A stretch of DNA of 64,000 nucleotides from Rhodoferax sp. BAB1 (GTDB lineage Bacteria; Pseudomonadota; Gammaproteobacteria; Burkholderiales; Burkholderiaceae_C): NCBI RefSeq assembly GCF_013334205.1, contig NZ_CP054424.1, positions 3,058,001-3,122,000 of the forward strand, given 5' to 3'. The translations under genes were made by a program, and so were the position numbers. Positions 1 through 8,818 of this stretch are shown here, piece by piece (positions within the stretch are counted from its first letter, which is position 1; every line of letters starts with the position of its first letter). The notes under the pieces are model-generated. The model was not told the origin of the DNA, did not search any database, and worked only from the letters and a program-made list of their open reading frames with translations.

Positions 1-372
1 GTTGGGGTCCATGCCGAAGGACGGGCCGGAGCCCCACAGGGCCAGGGCCGAGTTCTTGCCGTAGTGGTAGGCCACCACGCCATGGCCGCCGTCCAGCGTG
101 CCCTTGTTCACGGCCTCGAGCAGCTGGAAGGCCGGCACGACGGAGCCTGCGGGCAGCACTTCGATCTTGAGCTTGCCGCTGGCCATGTCGTTGACCTTCT
201 TGGCGAAGTCGCTGGCGTACTCGTGGAAGATGTCCTTGGACGGCCAGGTGCTCTGGAAGCGCAGGCTCGTGGTGGTCTGCGCAGTGGCAACCATGGGGGC
301 AGCCATGGCGCCGGCGGCAACGGCAACGCCCTTGAGCAGGCTGCGACGGTTCGGGGATTTGTTATCGGTCAC
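1..372 (-). CDS. TRAP transporter substrate-binding protein, DctP family (3' part outside window)
   Basis: This is the N-terminal 124 codons of a periplasmic solute-binding protein for a TRAP transporter, which captures organic acids and hands them to membrane subunits. It begins with a twin-arginine type leader (NRRSLLKGVAVAAGAMAAP) and continues with FQSTWPSKDIFHEYA and a GGHGVVAYHYGKN segment typical of DctP proteins. The chosen start is GTG at 372, because AGGAG lies 6 nt upstream of it; no ATG fits as well. It is transcribed divergently from the FAH-family gene at 589. The C-terminus lies beyond base 1. The substrate cannot be told from this part. Confidence 0.85.
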   Translation of the reverse strand, partial: MTDNKSPNRRSLLKGVAVAAGAMAAPMVATAQTTTSLRFQSTWPSKDIFHEYASDFAKKVNDMASGKLKIEVLPAGSVVPAFQLLEAVNKGTLDGGHGVVAYHYGKNSALALWGSGPSFGMDPN

Positions 373-389
373 GGTGATCTCCTAGTGGG

Positions 390-418
390 GGACAGAACAA
401 TCAGTTTACTTACTGTCC
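390..418. promoter_or_regulatory. inverted repeat in the leader of the TRAP gene
   Basis: GGACAG (390-395) and CTGTCC (413-418) are perfect inverted arms separated by 17 nt, just upstream of the ribosome-binding site of the TRAP binding-protein gene. It could be a leader hairpin or an operator. Nothing in the sequence separates the two readings. Confidence 0.35.
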
Positions 419-482
419 GGCCGGATTCTCCTCCCGTACGCCGCGGAATCCACCTAGGGGTTTTCACCAGTATCTCGCGCGC

Positions 483-506
483 TTGGTGAGAAACTGTTTT
501 CACCAA
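483..506. promoter_or_regulatory. 24-bp imperfect palindrome, candidate operator
   Basis: The arms TTGGTGA (483-489) and TCACCAA (500-506) face each other around a 10-bp centre. A third copy of the same half site, TTTTCACCA, lies at 461-469. They sit in the 216-bp divergent gap between the TRAP gene and the FAH-family gene. Three matching half sites in one short intergenic region suggest a regulator that controls both directions. No regulator gene is visible nearby, so it probably lies left of the window. Confidence 0.5.
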
Positions 507-588
507 TCGATACCCATTCCAGTCACGGCCCTGCTACAACGCTGCTGTGTTCACACACAACAAAAGCAATTCAAAAGAGGAGACTTCC

Positions 589-1374
589 ATGGATCGACGT
601 CATTTTTTCCAGAACACGGCCCTGGTCACCACCGGTGCGCTGGCCGGTTGCGCCTTGCCCGGCGTGGCCCAGAACAAGGCCAGGACCCCGTTCGAGGTGA
701 GCGACACCTACATCCCCATCGTCGGCAGCGATGAGATGTTCCCGGTGCGCCGCATCTATTGCATCGGCCGCAACTACAGAGCCCATGCGATTGAGATGGG
801 TTCCAACCCGGACCGCGAACCGCCCTTCTTCTTCCAGAAACCGACCGACGCCATCCAGTACGTGGCCGCCGGCACCGTGGCCGACCACCCCTATCCCTCG
901 CTGACCAAGAACTACCACTACGAGGCCGAACTGGTGGCCTGCCTGGGCAAGGGCGGGCGCAACATCCCCGTCGAGAAGGCGCTGGATCTGGTCTACGGCT
1001 ACACCCTGGGCCTGGACATGGCACGCCGCGATCTGCAGCGCGCCATGGGCGACCAGAAAAAGCCCTGGGAGATCGGCAAGAGCTTCGACAAATCTGCGCC
1101 CATCGGCCCGGTGCACAAGCTCGGCCGGGTCGAGCATTTCACCAAGGGCAACATCTGGCTCAAGGTCAACGGTCAGACCAAGCAGAACGCGAATCTGAAC
1201 CAGATGATCTGGAACGTGGCCGAGCAGATCAGCAAGCTGTCCGAAGCCAACGAACTCTTCCCCGGCGACATCATTTATTCGGGCACACCGGAGAACGTGG
1301 GCCCGGTGGTGCGTGGCGACGTGATCGAGATGCACATCGATGGCCTGCCCAACCTGAGCGTCAAGATCGTCTGA
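589..1374 (+). CDS. fumarylacetoacetate hydrolase family protein with Tat-like signal
   Basis: A 261-aa protein of the FAH superfamily, metal-dependent hydrolases or decarboxylases of acylpyruvates and related keto acids. After the leader, RIYCIGRNYRAHAIEMG, FFFQKPTDAI, an E-x-E metal site in YEAELVACLGKGGR and SGTPENVGPVVRGD match the fumarylpyruvate hydrolase type. The start at ATG 589 follows AGAGGAG with good spacing; a GTG at 547 lacks one. The odd feature is the N-terminus, MDRRHFFQNTALVTTGALAG followed by Cys: a twin-arginine signal with a possible lipobox on a family that is normally cytoplasmic. It diverges from a TRAP binding protein, which suggests a link to uptake of an organic acid. 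The substrate is unknown. Confidence 0.88.
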   Translation: MDRRHFFQNTALVTTGALAGCALPGVAQNKARTPFEVSDTYIPIVGSDEMFPVRRIYCIGRNYRAHAIEMGSNPDREPPFFFQKPTDAIQYVAAGTVADHPYPSLTKNYHYEAELVACLGKGGRNIPVEKALDLVYGYTLGLDMARRDLQRAMGDQKKPWEIGKSFDKSAPIGPVHKLGRVEHFTKGNIWLKVNGQTKQNANLNQMIWNVAEQISKLSEANELFPGDIIYSGTPENVGPVVRGDVIEMHIDGLPNLSVKIV

Positions 1375-1394
1375 GTCCAGACGGCCATCGGACA

Positions 1395-1437
1395 GCGGGG
1401 CTTGCGTCAGGGGTCGTGACGCAAGCCCCGCTTTTTT
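1395..1437 (+). terminator. rho-independent terminator
   Basis: A perfect 15-bp stem (1395-1409 with 1417-1431), rich in G and C, has a 7-nt loop and is followed by TTTTTT at 1432-1437. It lies 20 nt after the FAH-family stop codon and separates that gene from the next one. Confidence 0.93.
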
Positions 1438-1487
1438 GCGTATCCTTGAGGCTACCCTGCGCTTCTGCACCGGATGTTGCCCGCACC

Positions 1488-2612
1488 ATGAACCCGATCC
1501 AGCTCTTCGACCCGGCCTCCAGCACCTACACCTACCTGCTCTTCGACGCAGACAGTCGGGAGGCGCTCATCATCGACCCGGTGGATGAGCAGCTCGAGCG
1601 CGACCTGGGCGTGCTGCGCGAATACGGCCTCAAGCTCATGCTGGTGGTGGAAACCCATGCCCATGCTGACCACGTCACCAGCGCCAGCCTGCTGGTGGAA
1701 CACACCGGCGCCAGGACGGCCGCCCCCGAGGCCTGTGGCATCCGCACGGCGGCCCTCCAGCTGCAGGACGGCGCCGAGCTCCGATTCGGCCGCCACCATA
1801 TCCGCGCGCTCCACACCCCTGGGCACACCGCCGGCAGCATGAGTTTTGTCTGGGCGTCCGAAGGCCAGCACCACGTCTTCACCGGCGACACCCTGCTCAT
1901 CAATGGTTGCGGTCGCACCGACTTCCAGTCGGGCAGTTCCGAGGCGCTCTACCGCAGCCTGACCCAGGTGCTGTTCACCTTGCCCGATGACACCGTGGTC
2001 TGGCCAGGCCACGACTACCAGGGCCGCAGCCACTCGACCATAGGCGCCGAGAAGGCGGGCAATGCGCGGGTCGCAGGCAAGTCGCTGGCCGAGTTCATGG
2101 CCATCATGGACAACCTGCATCTGCCCAGACCCAGGCGCATCGACGAGGCCGTACCGGCCAACCTGCAATCCGGCCTGCGCCACGATGCCGATGGCGCGGC
2201 GCTCATGGCTGTGCGCCCAGCCGAGGGCTACGCGGGCAACGTCACGCCGCAGCTGGCCTGGTCATGGGTGCAGTCCGGCGAGGCCGTGCTGGTCGATGTG
2301 CGAAGCGATGCCGAGCGCGAATGGGTGGGCTTCGTGCCGGACAGCGTGGGCCTGGCCTGGAAGCAGTGGCCGGGCATGGTGCCGAATCCGAATTTTGATG
2401 CCGCCGTGCGCGCGGCCGTGCCGCCGGGCAAGAAGGCAGTCATGCTGTGCCGCAGCGGGGTACGGTCGATTGCCGCTGCGCGTCGCGCCACAGAACTCGG
2501 CATCGAGGCCTACAACATCCTTGAAGGTTTCGAGGGTGATCCGGACGCGCAGGCGCATCGCGGCCGCAAGGGTGGCTGGCGTTACCACGGCCTGCCCTGG
2601 CGACAGGGCTGA
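1488..2612 (+). CDS. persulfide dioxygenase-rhodanese fusion (MBL-fold plus rhodanese)
   Basis: A 374-aa two-domain protein. Residues of about 1-240 are an ETHE1-like metallo-beta-lactamase fold with the iron-binding motif THAHADH, GHTAGS and FTGDTLLINGCGRTDF. About 250-374 is a rhodanese domain with active-site loop CRSGVRS and a WRYHGLPW tail. Proteins with this order, characterised in Burkholderiales as PRF, oxidise glutathione persulfide to sulfite and transfer sulfur to thiosulfate in sulfide detoxification. The start at ATG 1488 is chosen because the MBL domain begins there (MNPIQLFDPASSTYTYLL). It is a single gene after a strong terminator and upstream of coaX. Confidence 0.9.
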   Translation: MNPIQLFDPASSTYTYLLFDADSREALIIDPVDEQLERDLGVLREYGLKLMLVVETHAHADHVTSASLLVEHTGARTAAPEACGIRTAALQLQDGAELRFGRHHIRALHTPGHTAGSMSFVWASEGQHHVFTGDTLLINGCGRTDFQSGSSEALYRSLTQVLFTLPDDTVVWPGHDYQGRSHSTIGAEKAGNARVAGKSLAEFMAIMDNLHLPRPRRIDEAVPANLQSGLRHDADGAALMAVRPAEGYAGNVTPQLAWSWVQSGEAVLVDVRSDAEREWVGFVPDSVGLAWKQWPGMVPNPNFDAAVRAAVPPGKKAVMLCRSGVRSIAAARRATELGIEAYNILEGFEGDPDAQAHRGRKGGWRYHGLPWRQG

Positions 2613-2661
2613 GCAAGCCCTCTCCTTTATGATGCCGGCTGTCGCCAACCGAGCCTAAATC

Positions 2662-3438
2662 ATGTCTTTTCTCGCCATCGACGTTGGCAACACCCGCCTC
2701 AAGTGGGCCCTGTACGACGCGCCGCAGCCCGGCGCGCGGGTCTTGGCCCAGGGCGCCGAATTCCTGGACCACATCGACCGCCTGGCCGAAACCGCCTGGG
2801 CCGGTTTGCCCGCGCCGAGCTGCATGCTGGGTTGCGTGGTGGCCAGTGATGCCGTCAAGCATCGCGTCGAGGCGCAGATGGAACACTGGGACGTCTCGCC
2901 ACACTGGGTCATCGCCAGCAGCCACGAAGCCGGCCTGAGCAATGGCTACGACCACCCGGCCCGCCTGGGTCCGGACCGCTGGGTGGCCATGATCGGCGCC
3001 TGGCACAGCATGCTGGCCATGGGCCCGCCTCGCCCCATCGTCGTCGCCATGGTCGGAACCGCCGTCACGGTGGAGGCCATCGACGCGAGCGGCAAGTTCC
3101 TGGGGGGTTACATCCTGCCGGGCCACGGCATCATGCTGCGTGCGCTCGAATCCGGTACGGCCGGCCTGCACGTGCCCACCGGCGAGGTGCGCCCCTTTCC
3201 CACCAACACCAGCGATGCGCTGACCAGCGGAGGCACCTACGCGATTGCGGGTGCGATGGAGCGCATGGTGGACCATGTGCGCGAGCATTGCAGCGCCGAA
3301 CCCTGGTGCGTGATGGCTGGTGGCGCCGGCTGGAAGATGGCCCCCAGCCTGTCCACGCCCTTCGACCTGGTCGACACCCTGATCTTCGACGGGCTGCTGC
3401 AGATCGCCGCACACCGCGGTTTCTGCCTGCCGCGCTGA
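2662..3438 (+). CDS. coaX: type III pantothenate kinase
   Basis: A 258-aa protein that phosphorylates pantothenate, the first step of coenzyme A synthesis, in the cytoplasm. It shows the ASKHA-fold motifs of Coa[10 protein letters not shown] at the N-terminus (phosphate loop), [10 protein letters not shown] for substrate binding and [11 protein letters not shown] followed by GGYILPG. The length matches the family. It lies 49 nt after the persulfide dioxygenase gene and converges with the amidohydrolase gene. In many Betaproteobacteria coaX follows birA; birA is not next to it here. Confidence 0.93.
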   Translation: MSFLAIDVGNTRLKWALYDAPQPGARVLAQGAEFLDHIDRLAETAWAGLPAPSCMLGCVVASDAVKHRVEAQMEHWDVSPHWVIASSHEAGLSNGYDHPARLGPDRWVAMIGAWHSMLAMGPPRPIVVAMVGTAVTVEAIDASGKFLGGYILPGHGIMLRALESGTAGLHVPTGEVRPFPTNTSDALTSGGTYAIAGAMERMVDHVREHCSAEPWCVMAGGAGWKMAPSLSTPFDLVDTLIFDGLLQIAAHRGFCLPR

Positions 3439-3444
3439 ATCCCC

Positions 3445-4638
3445 TCAACGCCCTGGCGCCAGCCAGGCCTCGGCCAGTTTCACCCAGTAGCTCGCGCCCA
3501 GCGGGATGAGCTCGTCATTGAAGTCATAACTCGGGTTGTGCAGGGTGCAGGGGCCGCCGCCATGGCCCATCTCGCGGTGCACGCCGTCACCGTTGCCGAT
3601 GAAGGCATACGCCCCGGGCTTGGCCAGCAGCATGTAGGCGAAGTCTTCCGCGCCCATGGTGGGCTCCTGCTTCAGGACGTTGGCCTCGCCAACGATGTCG
3701 GCCATGATGCTGCGGGCAAAAGCCACTTCCGGCTCGGCATTGATGGTGGGCGGGTAGTTGCGTTCGAACTCGAAGTCGCAGCGGGCGCCGAAGGCGGCAC
3801 AGGTGTGCTGCGCCACCTCGCGCATGCGCGCCTCGATCTGGTCCAGCACCTCCAGCGTGAAGGTACGTACCGTACCCTGCAGCTCGCAGCTGTCGGCGAT
3901 CACGTTGCTGGCGTGCCCCGCATGGATCATGGTGACCGAGATCACCCCCGCGTCGATGGGTTTGATATTGCGGCTGATGATGGTCTGGAAGGCCTGCACC
4001 ATCTGGCAGGCCACCAGCACCGGGTCCACCGCGTTGTGCGGCATGGCGGCGTGGCCGCCCTTGCCCTGGATGGTGATCTTGAACTCGTTGCTCGACGCCA
4101 TCACCGGCCCCGGACTCAGCGCAAAGGTGCCGGCCTTCATGCCCGGCCAGTTGTGCATGCCGAACACGGCCTGCATCGGGAATTTCTCGAAGAGGCCGTC
4201 CTTGATCATCTCGTTGGCACCGGCGCCGCCCTCTTCGGCCGGCTGGAAGATCAGGTAGACGGTGCCGTCGAAGTTGCGCTGCTGCGCCAGGTGCTGGGCT
4301 GCGGCCAGCAGCATGGCCGTGTGGCCGTCGTGCCCGCACGCATGCATCTTGCCGTCATGGTGGCTGGCGTGGGCAAAGGTGTTGCCCTCCTGCAGGGGCA
4401 GGGCATCCATGTCGGCGCGCAAACCGATGGCACGCGGTGACTGGCCCTGACGGATGACACCCACCACGCCGGTACCGCCGAGGCCGCGGTGCACGGGGAT
4501 ACCCCAGGAGGTCAACTTGGCGGCCACCAGGTCGGCGGTGCGCTGTTCCTCGAACGAGAGTTCCGGATGGGCGTGGATGTCGCGCCGGATGGCCGCTATG
4601 CCGGCGGCCTGGGCGACGATGGAATCGATGACCTTCAT
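3445..4638 (-). CDS. M20 family amidohydrolase (hippurate hydrolase-like)
   Basis: A 397-aa metalloenzyme of the M20D/amidohydrolase group that removes N-acyl groups from amino acids such as hippurate. The metal-binding sequence MHACGHDGHTAMLL, the IFQPAEEGGAGA segment with the catalytic glutamate pair, and MGAEDFAYML near the C-terminus are all present. It has no signal peptide, so it is cytoplasmic. It is transcribed after the branched-chain-type binding protein at 4698-5825 (59-nt gap), so the two may be co-transcribed, with uptake and hydrolysis of an acylated amino acid as one possibility. Confidence 0.9.
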   Translation of the reverse strand: MKVIDSIVAQAAGIAAIRRDIHAHPELSFEEQRTADLVAAKLTSWGIPVHRGLGGTGVVGVIRQGQSPRAIGLRADMDALPLQEGNTFAHASHHDGKMHACGHDGHTAMLLAAAQHLAQQRNFDGTVYLIFQPAEEGGAGANEMIKDGLFEKFPMQAVFGMHNWPGMKAGTFALSPGPVMASSNEFKITIQGKGGHAAMPHNAVDPVLVACQMVQAFQTIISRNIKPIDAGVISVTMIHAGHASNVIADSCELQGTVRTFTLEVLDQIEARMREVAQHTCAAFGARCDFEFERNYPPTINAEPEVAFARSIMADIVGEANVLKQEPTMGAEDFAYMLLAKPGAYAFIGNGDGVHREMGHGGGPCTLHNPSYDFNDELIPLGASYWVKLAEAWLAPGR

Positions 4639-4697
4639 GGGTGAGAGTCTATTCCTCCGGCTGCCCCCTTGTCATCCGGGGTATTCCCCGGCGACGT

Positions 4698-5825
4698 TCA
4701 GGTACGCACGCGCCCGTCACCGGTCAGCATGGACAGTTCCACGAAACCCGAGGCCACGTGGTTGCCGGCCGAGAAGTTGACCTGGAAACCGCCCAGGCTC
4801 TGGCTGCCGATGGCCTCGATGCCCTGGATCAGTCCCTCACGGCTGTTCATGCGCGTACCGGCACGCTTGAGGCCTTCGCTCACGACCTTGGCCGCCAGAT
4901 AACCTTCCATGCTCGAGAAGTTGGCCTGCACATTGCCAGCCTTCCTGACCGCATCGGCGAATTCGCGCGCGATCTGGCGCGCCGGGTAATACGGCGAGGG
5001 CATCACCTGCGACACCACCACGCCGGCACCCTCCTTGCCCAGCTCATCGGCCAGGGCCTGGGTACCGACAAAGGATACGTTGAAGAACGTACCGCCAAAA
5101 CCCGCGGCACGGGCAGCGCGGATATACGCTGCACAGGACTTGTAGGCGCTGATCTGCACCACGGCGTCCGGCGCAGCGGCATTGATGGTGCGCACAGCAG
5201 CGGCGACATCCACCGAATTGCGCTCCACCGTGGCCTGCGCCACGGGCTTGAGGCCCAACTTGTCCAGCGCCAGCGTCACGCCGTCCAGGCCCGCCTTGCC
5301 GTAGGCATCGTTCTGGTAGAAGACCGCAATCTTCTTCAGGCCCAGATTGGTCAGCTGGCGCACGATCAGCGCCGTCTCGTCGTTGTAGGAGGCACGCAGG
5401 TGGAAGACCTGCTTGTTGAAAGGCTCGCGCAAGCCCATGGCCCCAGTGAAAGGCGCAATGAACGGCACCTGGGCCTTGCTCAGCAGCGGCAGCGCGGCCA
5501 GGCTGGTGGGCGTGCCGATGTAGCCGAACAGGGCAAACACGTCCTCGGCGATCAGCTTCTGCGTGTTGGCGGCACAGCGGTCCGGCTCGTAACCATCGTC
5601 CAGGGTCTTGATCTCGATGGTCTTGCCAGCGATGCCCCCTTGCGCGTTCACCTGGTCGAACCAGAGCCTGGCGCCCTGGTGGAACTGGATGCCCAGTTCG
5701 GCCGCAGGGCCGGTGAAGGCGGCCGACTGGCCGAGGATGATCTTGTTGTTGGCCTGGGCCTTGAGCAACGTGGGAGCGGCCAGCAGGGATGCGGCGGCCA
5801 GGCCGAATTGGCGACGAGTGGTCAT
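4698..5825 (-). CDS. ABC transporter substrate-binding protein, branched-chain amino acid type
   Basis: A 375-aa periplasmic binding protein of the Peripla_BP_6 / LivJ type. The leader MTTRRQFGLAAASLLAAP has a twin-arginine look and ends near LLKAQA. The mature part starts IILGQSAAFTGPAAELG, followed by TLDDGYEPDRCAANTQKL and GYIGTPTSLAALPLL, which are typical of the family. Many Burkholderiales carry such orphan binding proteins without adjacent permeases, and none is seen here. The ATG at 5825 is preferred over a TTG four codons upstream. The ligand is unknown. Confidence 0.88.
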   Translation of the reverse strand: MTTRRQFGLAAASLLAAPTLLKAQANNKIILGQSAAFTGPAAELGIQFHQGARLWFDQVNAQGGIAGKTIEIKTLDDGYEPDRCAANTQKLIAEDVFALFGYIGTPTSLAALPLLSKAQVPFIAPFTGAMGLREPFNKQVFHLRASYNDETALIVRQLTNLGLKKIAVFYQNDAYGKAGLDGVTLALDKLGLKPVAQATVERNSVDVAAAVRTINAAAPDAVVQISAYKSCAAYIRAARAAGFGGTFFNVSFVGTQALADELGKEGAGVVVSQVMPSPYYPARQIAREFADAVRKAGNVQANFSSMEGYLAAKVVSEGLKRAGTRMNSREGLIQGIEAIGSQSLGGFQVNFSAGNHVASGFVELSMLTGDGRVRT

Positions 5826-5907
5826 GTGTGGTTCCAAGAAGGGGGAGCAGGGCTTTTGGCCTGGCTCCTACATTCACGACACTGCTTGTTACAGTGCCCA
5901 GAAGCAG

Positions 5908-5931
5908 AAAAGCCCTCCTAAGAGGGCTTTT
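5908..5931 (-). terminator. terminator after tRNA-fMet
   Basis: AAAAGCCCTC and GAGGGCTTTT are perfect arms of 10 bp around a 4-nt loop, giving a T-run on both strands. It lies 6 nt beyond the 3' end of the tRNA and would end the tRNA transcript and possibly read-through from rplQ. Confidence 0.9.
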
Positions 5932-5937
5932 CCTTGT

Positions 5938-6014
<77 letters not shown>

Positions 6015-6024
6015 GTAATCTAGC

Positions 6025-6053
6025 ATTATAGCTTATTCTGCCTTGGCCGTCTC
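6025..6053 (-). promoter_or_regulatory. putative tRNA-fMet promoter inside rplQ 3' end
   Basis: On the minus strand a perfect -10 box TATAAT lies at 6025-6030, 10 nt upstream of the tRNA 5' end. A weak -35 GAGACG lies at 6048-6053 with a 17-nt spacer. The position predicts transcription starting just ahead of the mature tRNA, which would give it expression independent of the ribosomal operon. Confidence 0.6.
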
Positions 6054-6422
6054 AGAAGATTCAGCCGGACGGTCCACCAGTTCAACGAGGGCCATGGGAG
6101 CGTTGTCGCCCACGCGGAAACCCATCTTGAGGATGCGGGTGTAGCCGCCCGGACGCGTCTTGAAACGCGGGCCGAGGTCGTTGAACAGCTTGGTGACGCT
6201 GTCGCGATCACGCAGGCGGTCGAATGCCAGGCGGCGGTTGGCCAGCGTGGCTTCCTTGGCCAGGGTGATCATGGGCTCGACGACGCGACGCAACTCCTTG
6301 GCCTTCGGCACGGTGGTCTTGATGACCTCGTGCTCGATCAGCGAATTCATCATGTTGCGCAGCATGGCGAGGCGGTGCTCGCTGGTGCGGTTGAGTTTAC
6401 GGAGACCGTGTCCGTGACGCAT
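6033..6422 (-). CDS. rplQ: 50S ribosomal protein L17
   Basis: A 129-aa large-subunit protein near the exit tunnel. The start [20 protein letters not shown] and the body [16 protein letters not shown] and [16 protein letters not shown] are diagnostic. It is the last protein gene of the alpha operon and follows rpoA after a gap of about 110 nt that holds two hairpins. Confidence 0.98.
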   Translation of the reverse strand: MRHGHGLRKLNRTSEHRLAMLRNMMNSLIEHEVIKTTVPKAKELRRVVEPMITLAKEATLANRRLAFDRLRDRDSVTKLFNDLGPRFKTRPGGYTRILKMGFRVGDNAPMALVELVDRPAESSETAKAE

Positions 6423-6478
6423 GGTGCTTTCCTTTCTTTATATAAACAGGCAGCCGTATCAGGTACTGCCCGGTGCAC

Positions 6479-6520
6479 CCAGCCCTGAAGGGCTGGTTTT
6501 CCGTCCCGCTTGAGCGGGAC
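6479..6520. repeat. tandem hairpins between rpoA and rplQ
   Basis: Two perfect stem-loops sit back to back: CCAGCCC (6479-6485) with GGGCTGG (6490-6496), and GTCCCGC (6503-6509) with GCGGGAC (6514-6520). Neither is followed by a T-run in the direction of the operon, so they look like mRNA processing or stability structures rather than terminators. Confidence 0.6.
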
Positions 6521-6532
6521 CGGTATTCTAAA

Positions 6533-7522
6533 TCAACGCTTCTCGAGCGCGGCCGGCGGCCAGTTCTCGAGCTTCATACCCAGGGTCAGACCGCGCGAAG
6601 CCAGCACTTCCTTGATCTCGTTGAGCGACTTGCGACCCAGGTTCGGGGTCTTGAGCAGTTCGTTCTCGGAGCGCTGGATCAGGTCGCCGATGTAATAGAT
6701 GTTCTCGGCCTTCAGGCAGTTGGCCGAACGTACGGTCAGTTCGAGTTCGTCGACCGGACGCAACAGGATCGGGTCGAACTGGCTGCCGCTGCGCGGTGCT
6801 GGTGCGTCGAAGGCGGCGAGTTCGCTGCCCTCGAGCTGGGCGAACACGGCCAGCTGTTCGACCAGGATCTTGGCCGAAGCGCGCACGGCGTCTTCGGCGG
6901 TGATGGCGCCATTGGTCTCGATCTCGACGACCAGCTTGTCCAGGTCGGTACGCTGCTCGACGCGGGCGCTCTCGACGGTGTAGCTCACGCGCTTGACCGG
7001 GGAGAAGGAAGCGTCGAGCACGATGCGGCCGATCGACTTGGTCGGCTCGTCGCCGTAACGGCGCATGGTGCCGGGCACGTAACCGCGGCCCTTCTCGACC
7101 TTGATCTGCATGTCGAGCTTGCCACCGGCCGACAGCGTGGCGATCACGTGGTCGGGATTGATGATCTCGACATCGTGCGGGGTCTGGATGTCAGCCGCCG
7201 TGACGACGCCCTCGCCGTCCTTGCGCAGGCTCAGCGTGACTTCGTCGCGGTTGTGCAGCTTGAACACCACACCTTTGAGGTTCAGCAGAATGTTGACCAC
7301 GTCTTCCTGCACGCCGTCGATGGACGAGTACTCGTGCAGCACGCCGGCAATGGTCACCTCGGTGGCAGCGTAACCCGGCATCGACGACAGCAGGACGCGG
7401 CGCAGCGCGTTGCCCAGGGTGTGGCCATAACCACGCTCAAACGGCTCCAGCGCCACTTTGGCGCGGTTCGGGCCGAGTTGTTCGACGTTGATTGCTTTGG
7501 GTTTCAGCAGACTGGTTTGCAT
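6533..7522 (-). CDS. rpoA: DNA-directed RNA polymerase subunit alpha
   Basis: A 329-aa protein that dimerises to nucleate RNA polymerase assembly. The N-terminal domain shows [20 protein letters not shown], and the C-terminal domain shows [20 protein letters not shown] and [19 protein letters not shown] sequence (here [16 protein letters not shown]), which binds UP elements and activators. Full length for the family. It is flanked by rpsD and rplQ, as in other Proteobacteria. Both gaps around it contain tandem hairpins. Confidence 0.98.
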   Translation of the reverse strand: MQTSLLKPKAINVEQLGPNRAKVALEPFERGYGHTLGNALRRVLLSSMPGYAATEVTIAGVLHEYSSIDGVQEDVVNILLNLKGVVFKLHNRDEVTLSLRKDGEGVVTAADIQTPHDVEIINPDHVIATLSAGGKLDMQIKVEKGRGYVPGTMRRYGDEPTKSIGRIVLDASFSPVKRVSYTVESARVEQRTDLDKLVVEIETNGAITAEDAVRASAKILVEQLAVFAQLEGSELAAFDAPAPRSGSQFDPILLRPVDELELTVRSANCLKAENIYYIGDLIQRSENELLKTPNLGRKSLNEIKEVLASRGLTLGMKLENWPPAALEKR

Positions 7523-7576
7523 GCAGACTTCCTGTCAATACCCCCGGCTCGTTACACCGGTAAGGCTGGTGAAGCG

Positions 7577-7640
7577 CCTGACCGGAATGCCTCCGGTCAG
7601 GTACGAAAACTCCAAGGGCCGAGGCTGCGCTGCAGCCTCG
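7577..7640. repeat. tandem hairpins between rpsD and rpoA
   Basis: Two stable stem-loops lie in the rpsD-rpoA gap: CCTGACCGG (7577-7585) with CCGGTCAGG (7593-7601), and CGAGGCTGC (7620-7628) with GCAGCCTCG (7632-7640). As in the rpoA-rplQ gap there is no T-run downstream in the sense of the operon. Confidence 0.6.
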
Positions 7641-7652
7641 TTGTCACCTTGA

Positions 7653-8276
7653 TTACCTCGAGTACAACTCGACGATCAGCGATTCGTTGATGTCGGACCC
7701 GAATTCGTCGCGATCCGGGACCTTCTTGAAGGTGCCTTCGGCTTTGTCGAGATTCACTTCCACCCAGGCCGGCATGCCGACTTGCTGGGCCAGTTGCAGG
7801 GCTTCCACCACGCGGTTCTGCTTCTTGGACTTTTCGCGCACGGCGATCACGTCGCCGGCCTTGACCGAGTACGACGGAATGTTCACGGAATTGCCGTTCA
7901 CGGTGATCGCCTTGTGCGAAACCATCTGACGCGCTTCAGCGCGCGTGGAGCCGAAGCCCATGCGGTAGACCACGTTGTCCAGGCGGCACTCCAGCAGGAA
8001 CAGCAGGTTGGCGCCGGTGTTGCCCTTGCGACGGTCGGCTTCCTCGAAATAACGGCGGAACTGGCGCTCCAGCACACCGTACATGCGCTTGACCTTCTGC
8101 TTTTCACGCAGCTGCAGACCGAAGTCGGAGGTGCGGGCGCCCGAAGTGCGGCCGTGCTGGCCGGGCTTGGAGTCGAACTTGGCCTTGTCCGCAATCGAGC
8201 GACGGGCGCTCTTGAGGAACAGGTCAGTGCCTTCACGGCGGGAGAGTTTGGCCTTGGGGCCGAGATTGCGTGCCAC
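7653..8276 (-). CDS. rpsD: 30S ribosomal protein S4
   Basis: A 207-aa primary rRNA-binding protein of the small subunit. The N-terminus is [20 protein letters not shown], and the S4 RNA-binding domain contains [20 protein letters not shown] and [16 protein letters not shown]. In E. coli S4 is also the translational repressor of the alpha operon. It sits between rpsK and rpoA as expected. Confidence 0.98.
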   Translation of the reverse strand: MARNLGPKAKLSRREGTDLFLKSARRSIADKAKFDSKPGQHGRTSGARTSDFGLQLREKQKVKRMYGVLERQFRRYFEEADRRKGNTGANLLFLLECRLDNVVYRMGFGSTRAEARQMVSHKAITVNGNSVNIPSYSVKAGDVIAVREKSKKQNRVVEALQLAQQVGMPAWVEVNLDKAEGTFKKVPDRDEFGSDINESLIVELYSR

Positions 8277-8376
8277 TTGAACTTCCTTCTATGTCAACTT
8301 CCGCAGTTGCCTGCGGGAGCCATCAGCGCAATGCCGATGGCGGTGGGCTTGTTAAAAAATGGTCGAGACGACGGCG

Positions 8377-8398
8377 TCTGATCGCAGCTGCGATCAGA
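8377..8398. repeat. 22-bp perfect palindrome at the rpsK stop
   Basis: An uninterrupted 22-bp palindrome, with arms TCTGATCGCAG and CTGCGATCAGA, covers the last codons and stop of rpsK. In the transcript it would form a hairpin at the rpsK-rpsD junction. A T-run (8354-8359, read on the minus strand) lies about 18 nt further on, too far for a standard terminator. Confidence 0.55.
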
Positions 8399-8798
8399 TA
8401 CGACGACGCTTCTGCGGACGGCAGCCGTTGTGCGGCACCGGCGTCACGTCGGAAATCAGGTTGATGCGAATGCCCAGTGCGGCCAGGGCACGCACCGAAG
8501 ACTCACGACCGGGGCCGGGGCCCTTGATCTCGACGTCGAGGTTCTTGATACCTTGCTCCATGGCGGCACGGCCAGCCACTTCGGACGCCACCTGGGCGGC
8601 GAACGGCGTGGACTTGCGCGAACCCTTGAAGCCCTGGCCACCCGACGAGGCCCAGGACAGGGCATTGCCCTGGCGATCGGTGATCGTGATGATGGTGTTG
8701 TTGAAGGAGGCGTGCACGTGGGCGACGCCGTCAGCCACGTTCTTGCGAACCTTCTTGCGCACACGTTGCGCGGCATTATTGGCGGGAGCTTTAGCCAT
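8394..8798 (-). CDS. rpsK: 30S ribosomal protein S11
   Basis: A 134-aa small-subunit platform protein. Recognised from [39 protein letters not shown] and the basic C-terminus [13 protein letters not shown]. It is in the conserved rpsM-rpsK-rpsD order, 20 nt after rpsM. Confidence 0.98.
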   Translation of the reverse strand: MAKAPANNAAQRVRKKVRKNVADGVAHVHASFNNTIITITDRQGNALSWASSGGQGFKGSRKSTPFAAQVASEVAGRAAMEQGIKNLDVEIKGPGPGRESSVRALAALGIRINLISDVTPVPHNGCRPQKRRRI

Positions 8799-8818
8799 GG
8801 TGATCTTTCAATGCCAGT

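Noticed and set aside
6479..6496. Terminator after rpoA
   Set aside because: The stem is followed by a T-tract only on the strand opposite to the operon, and no plus-strand gene ends there. It is recorded as an intercistronic hairpin instead.
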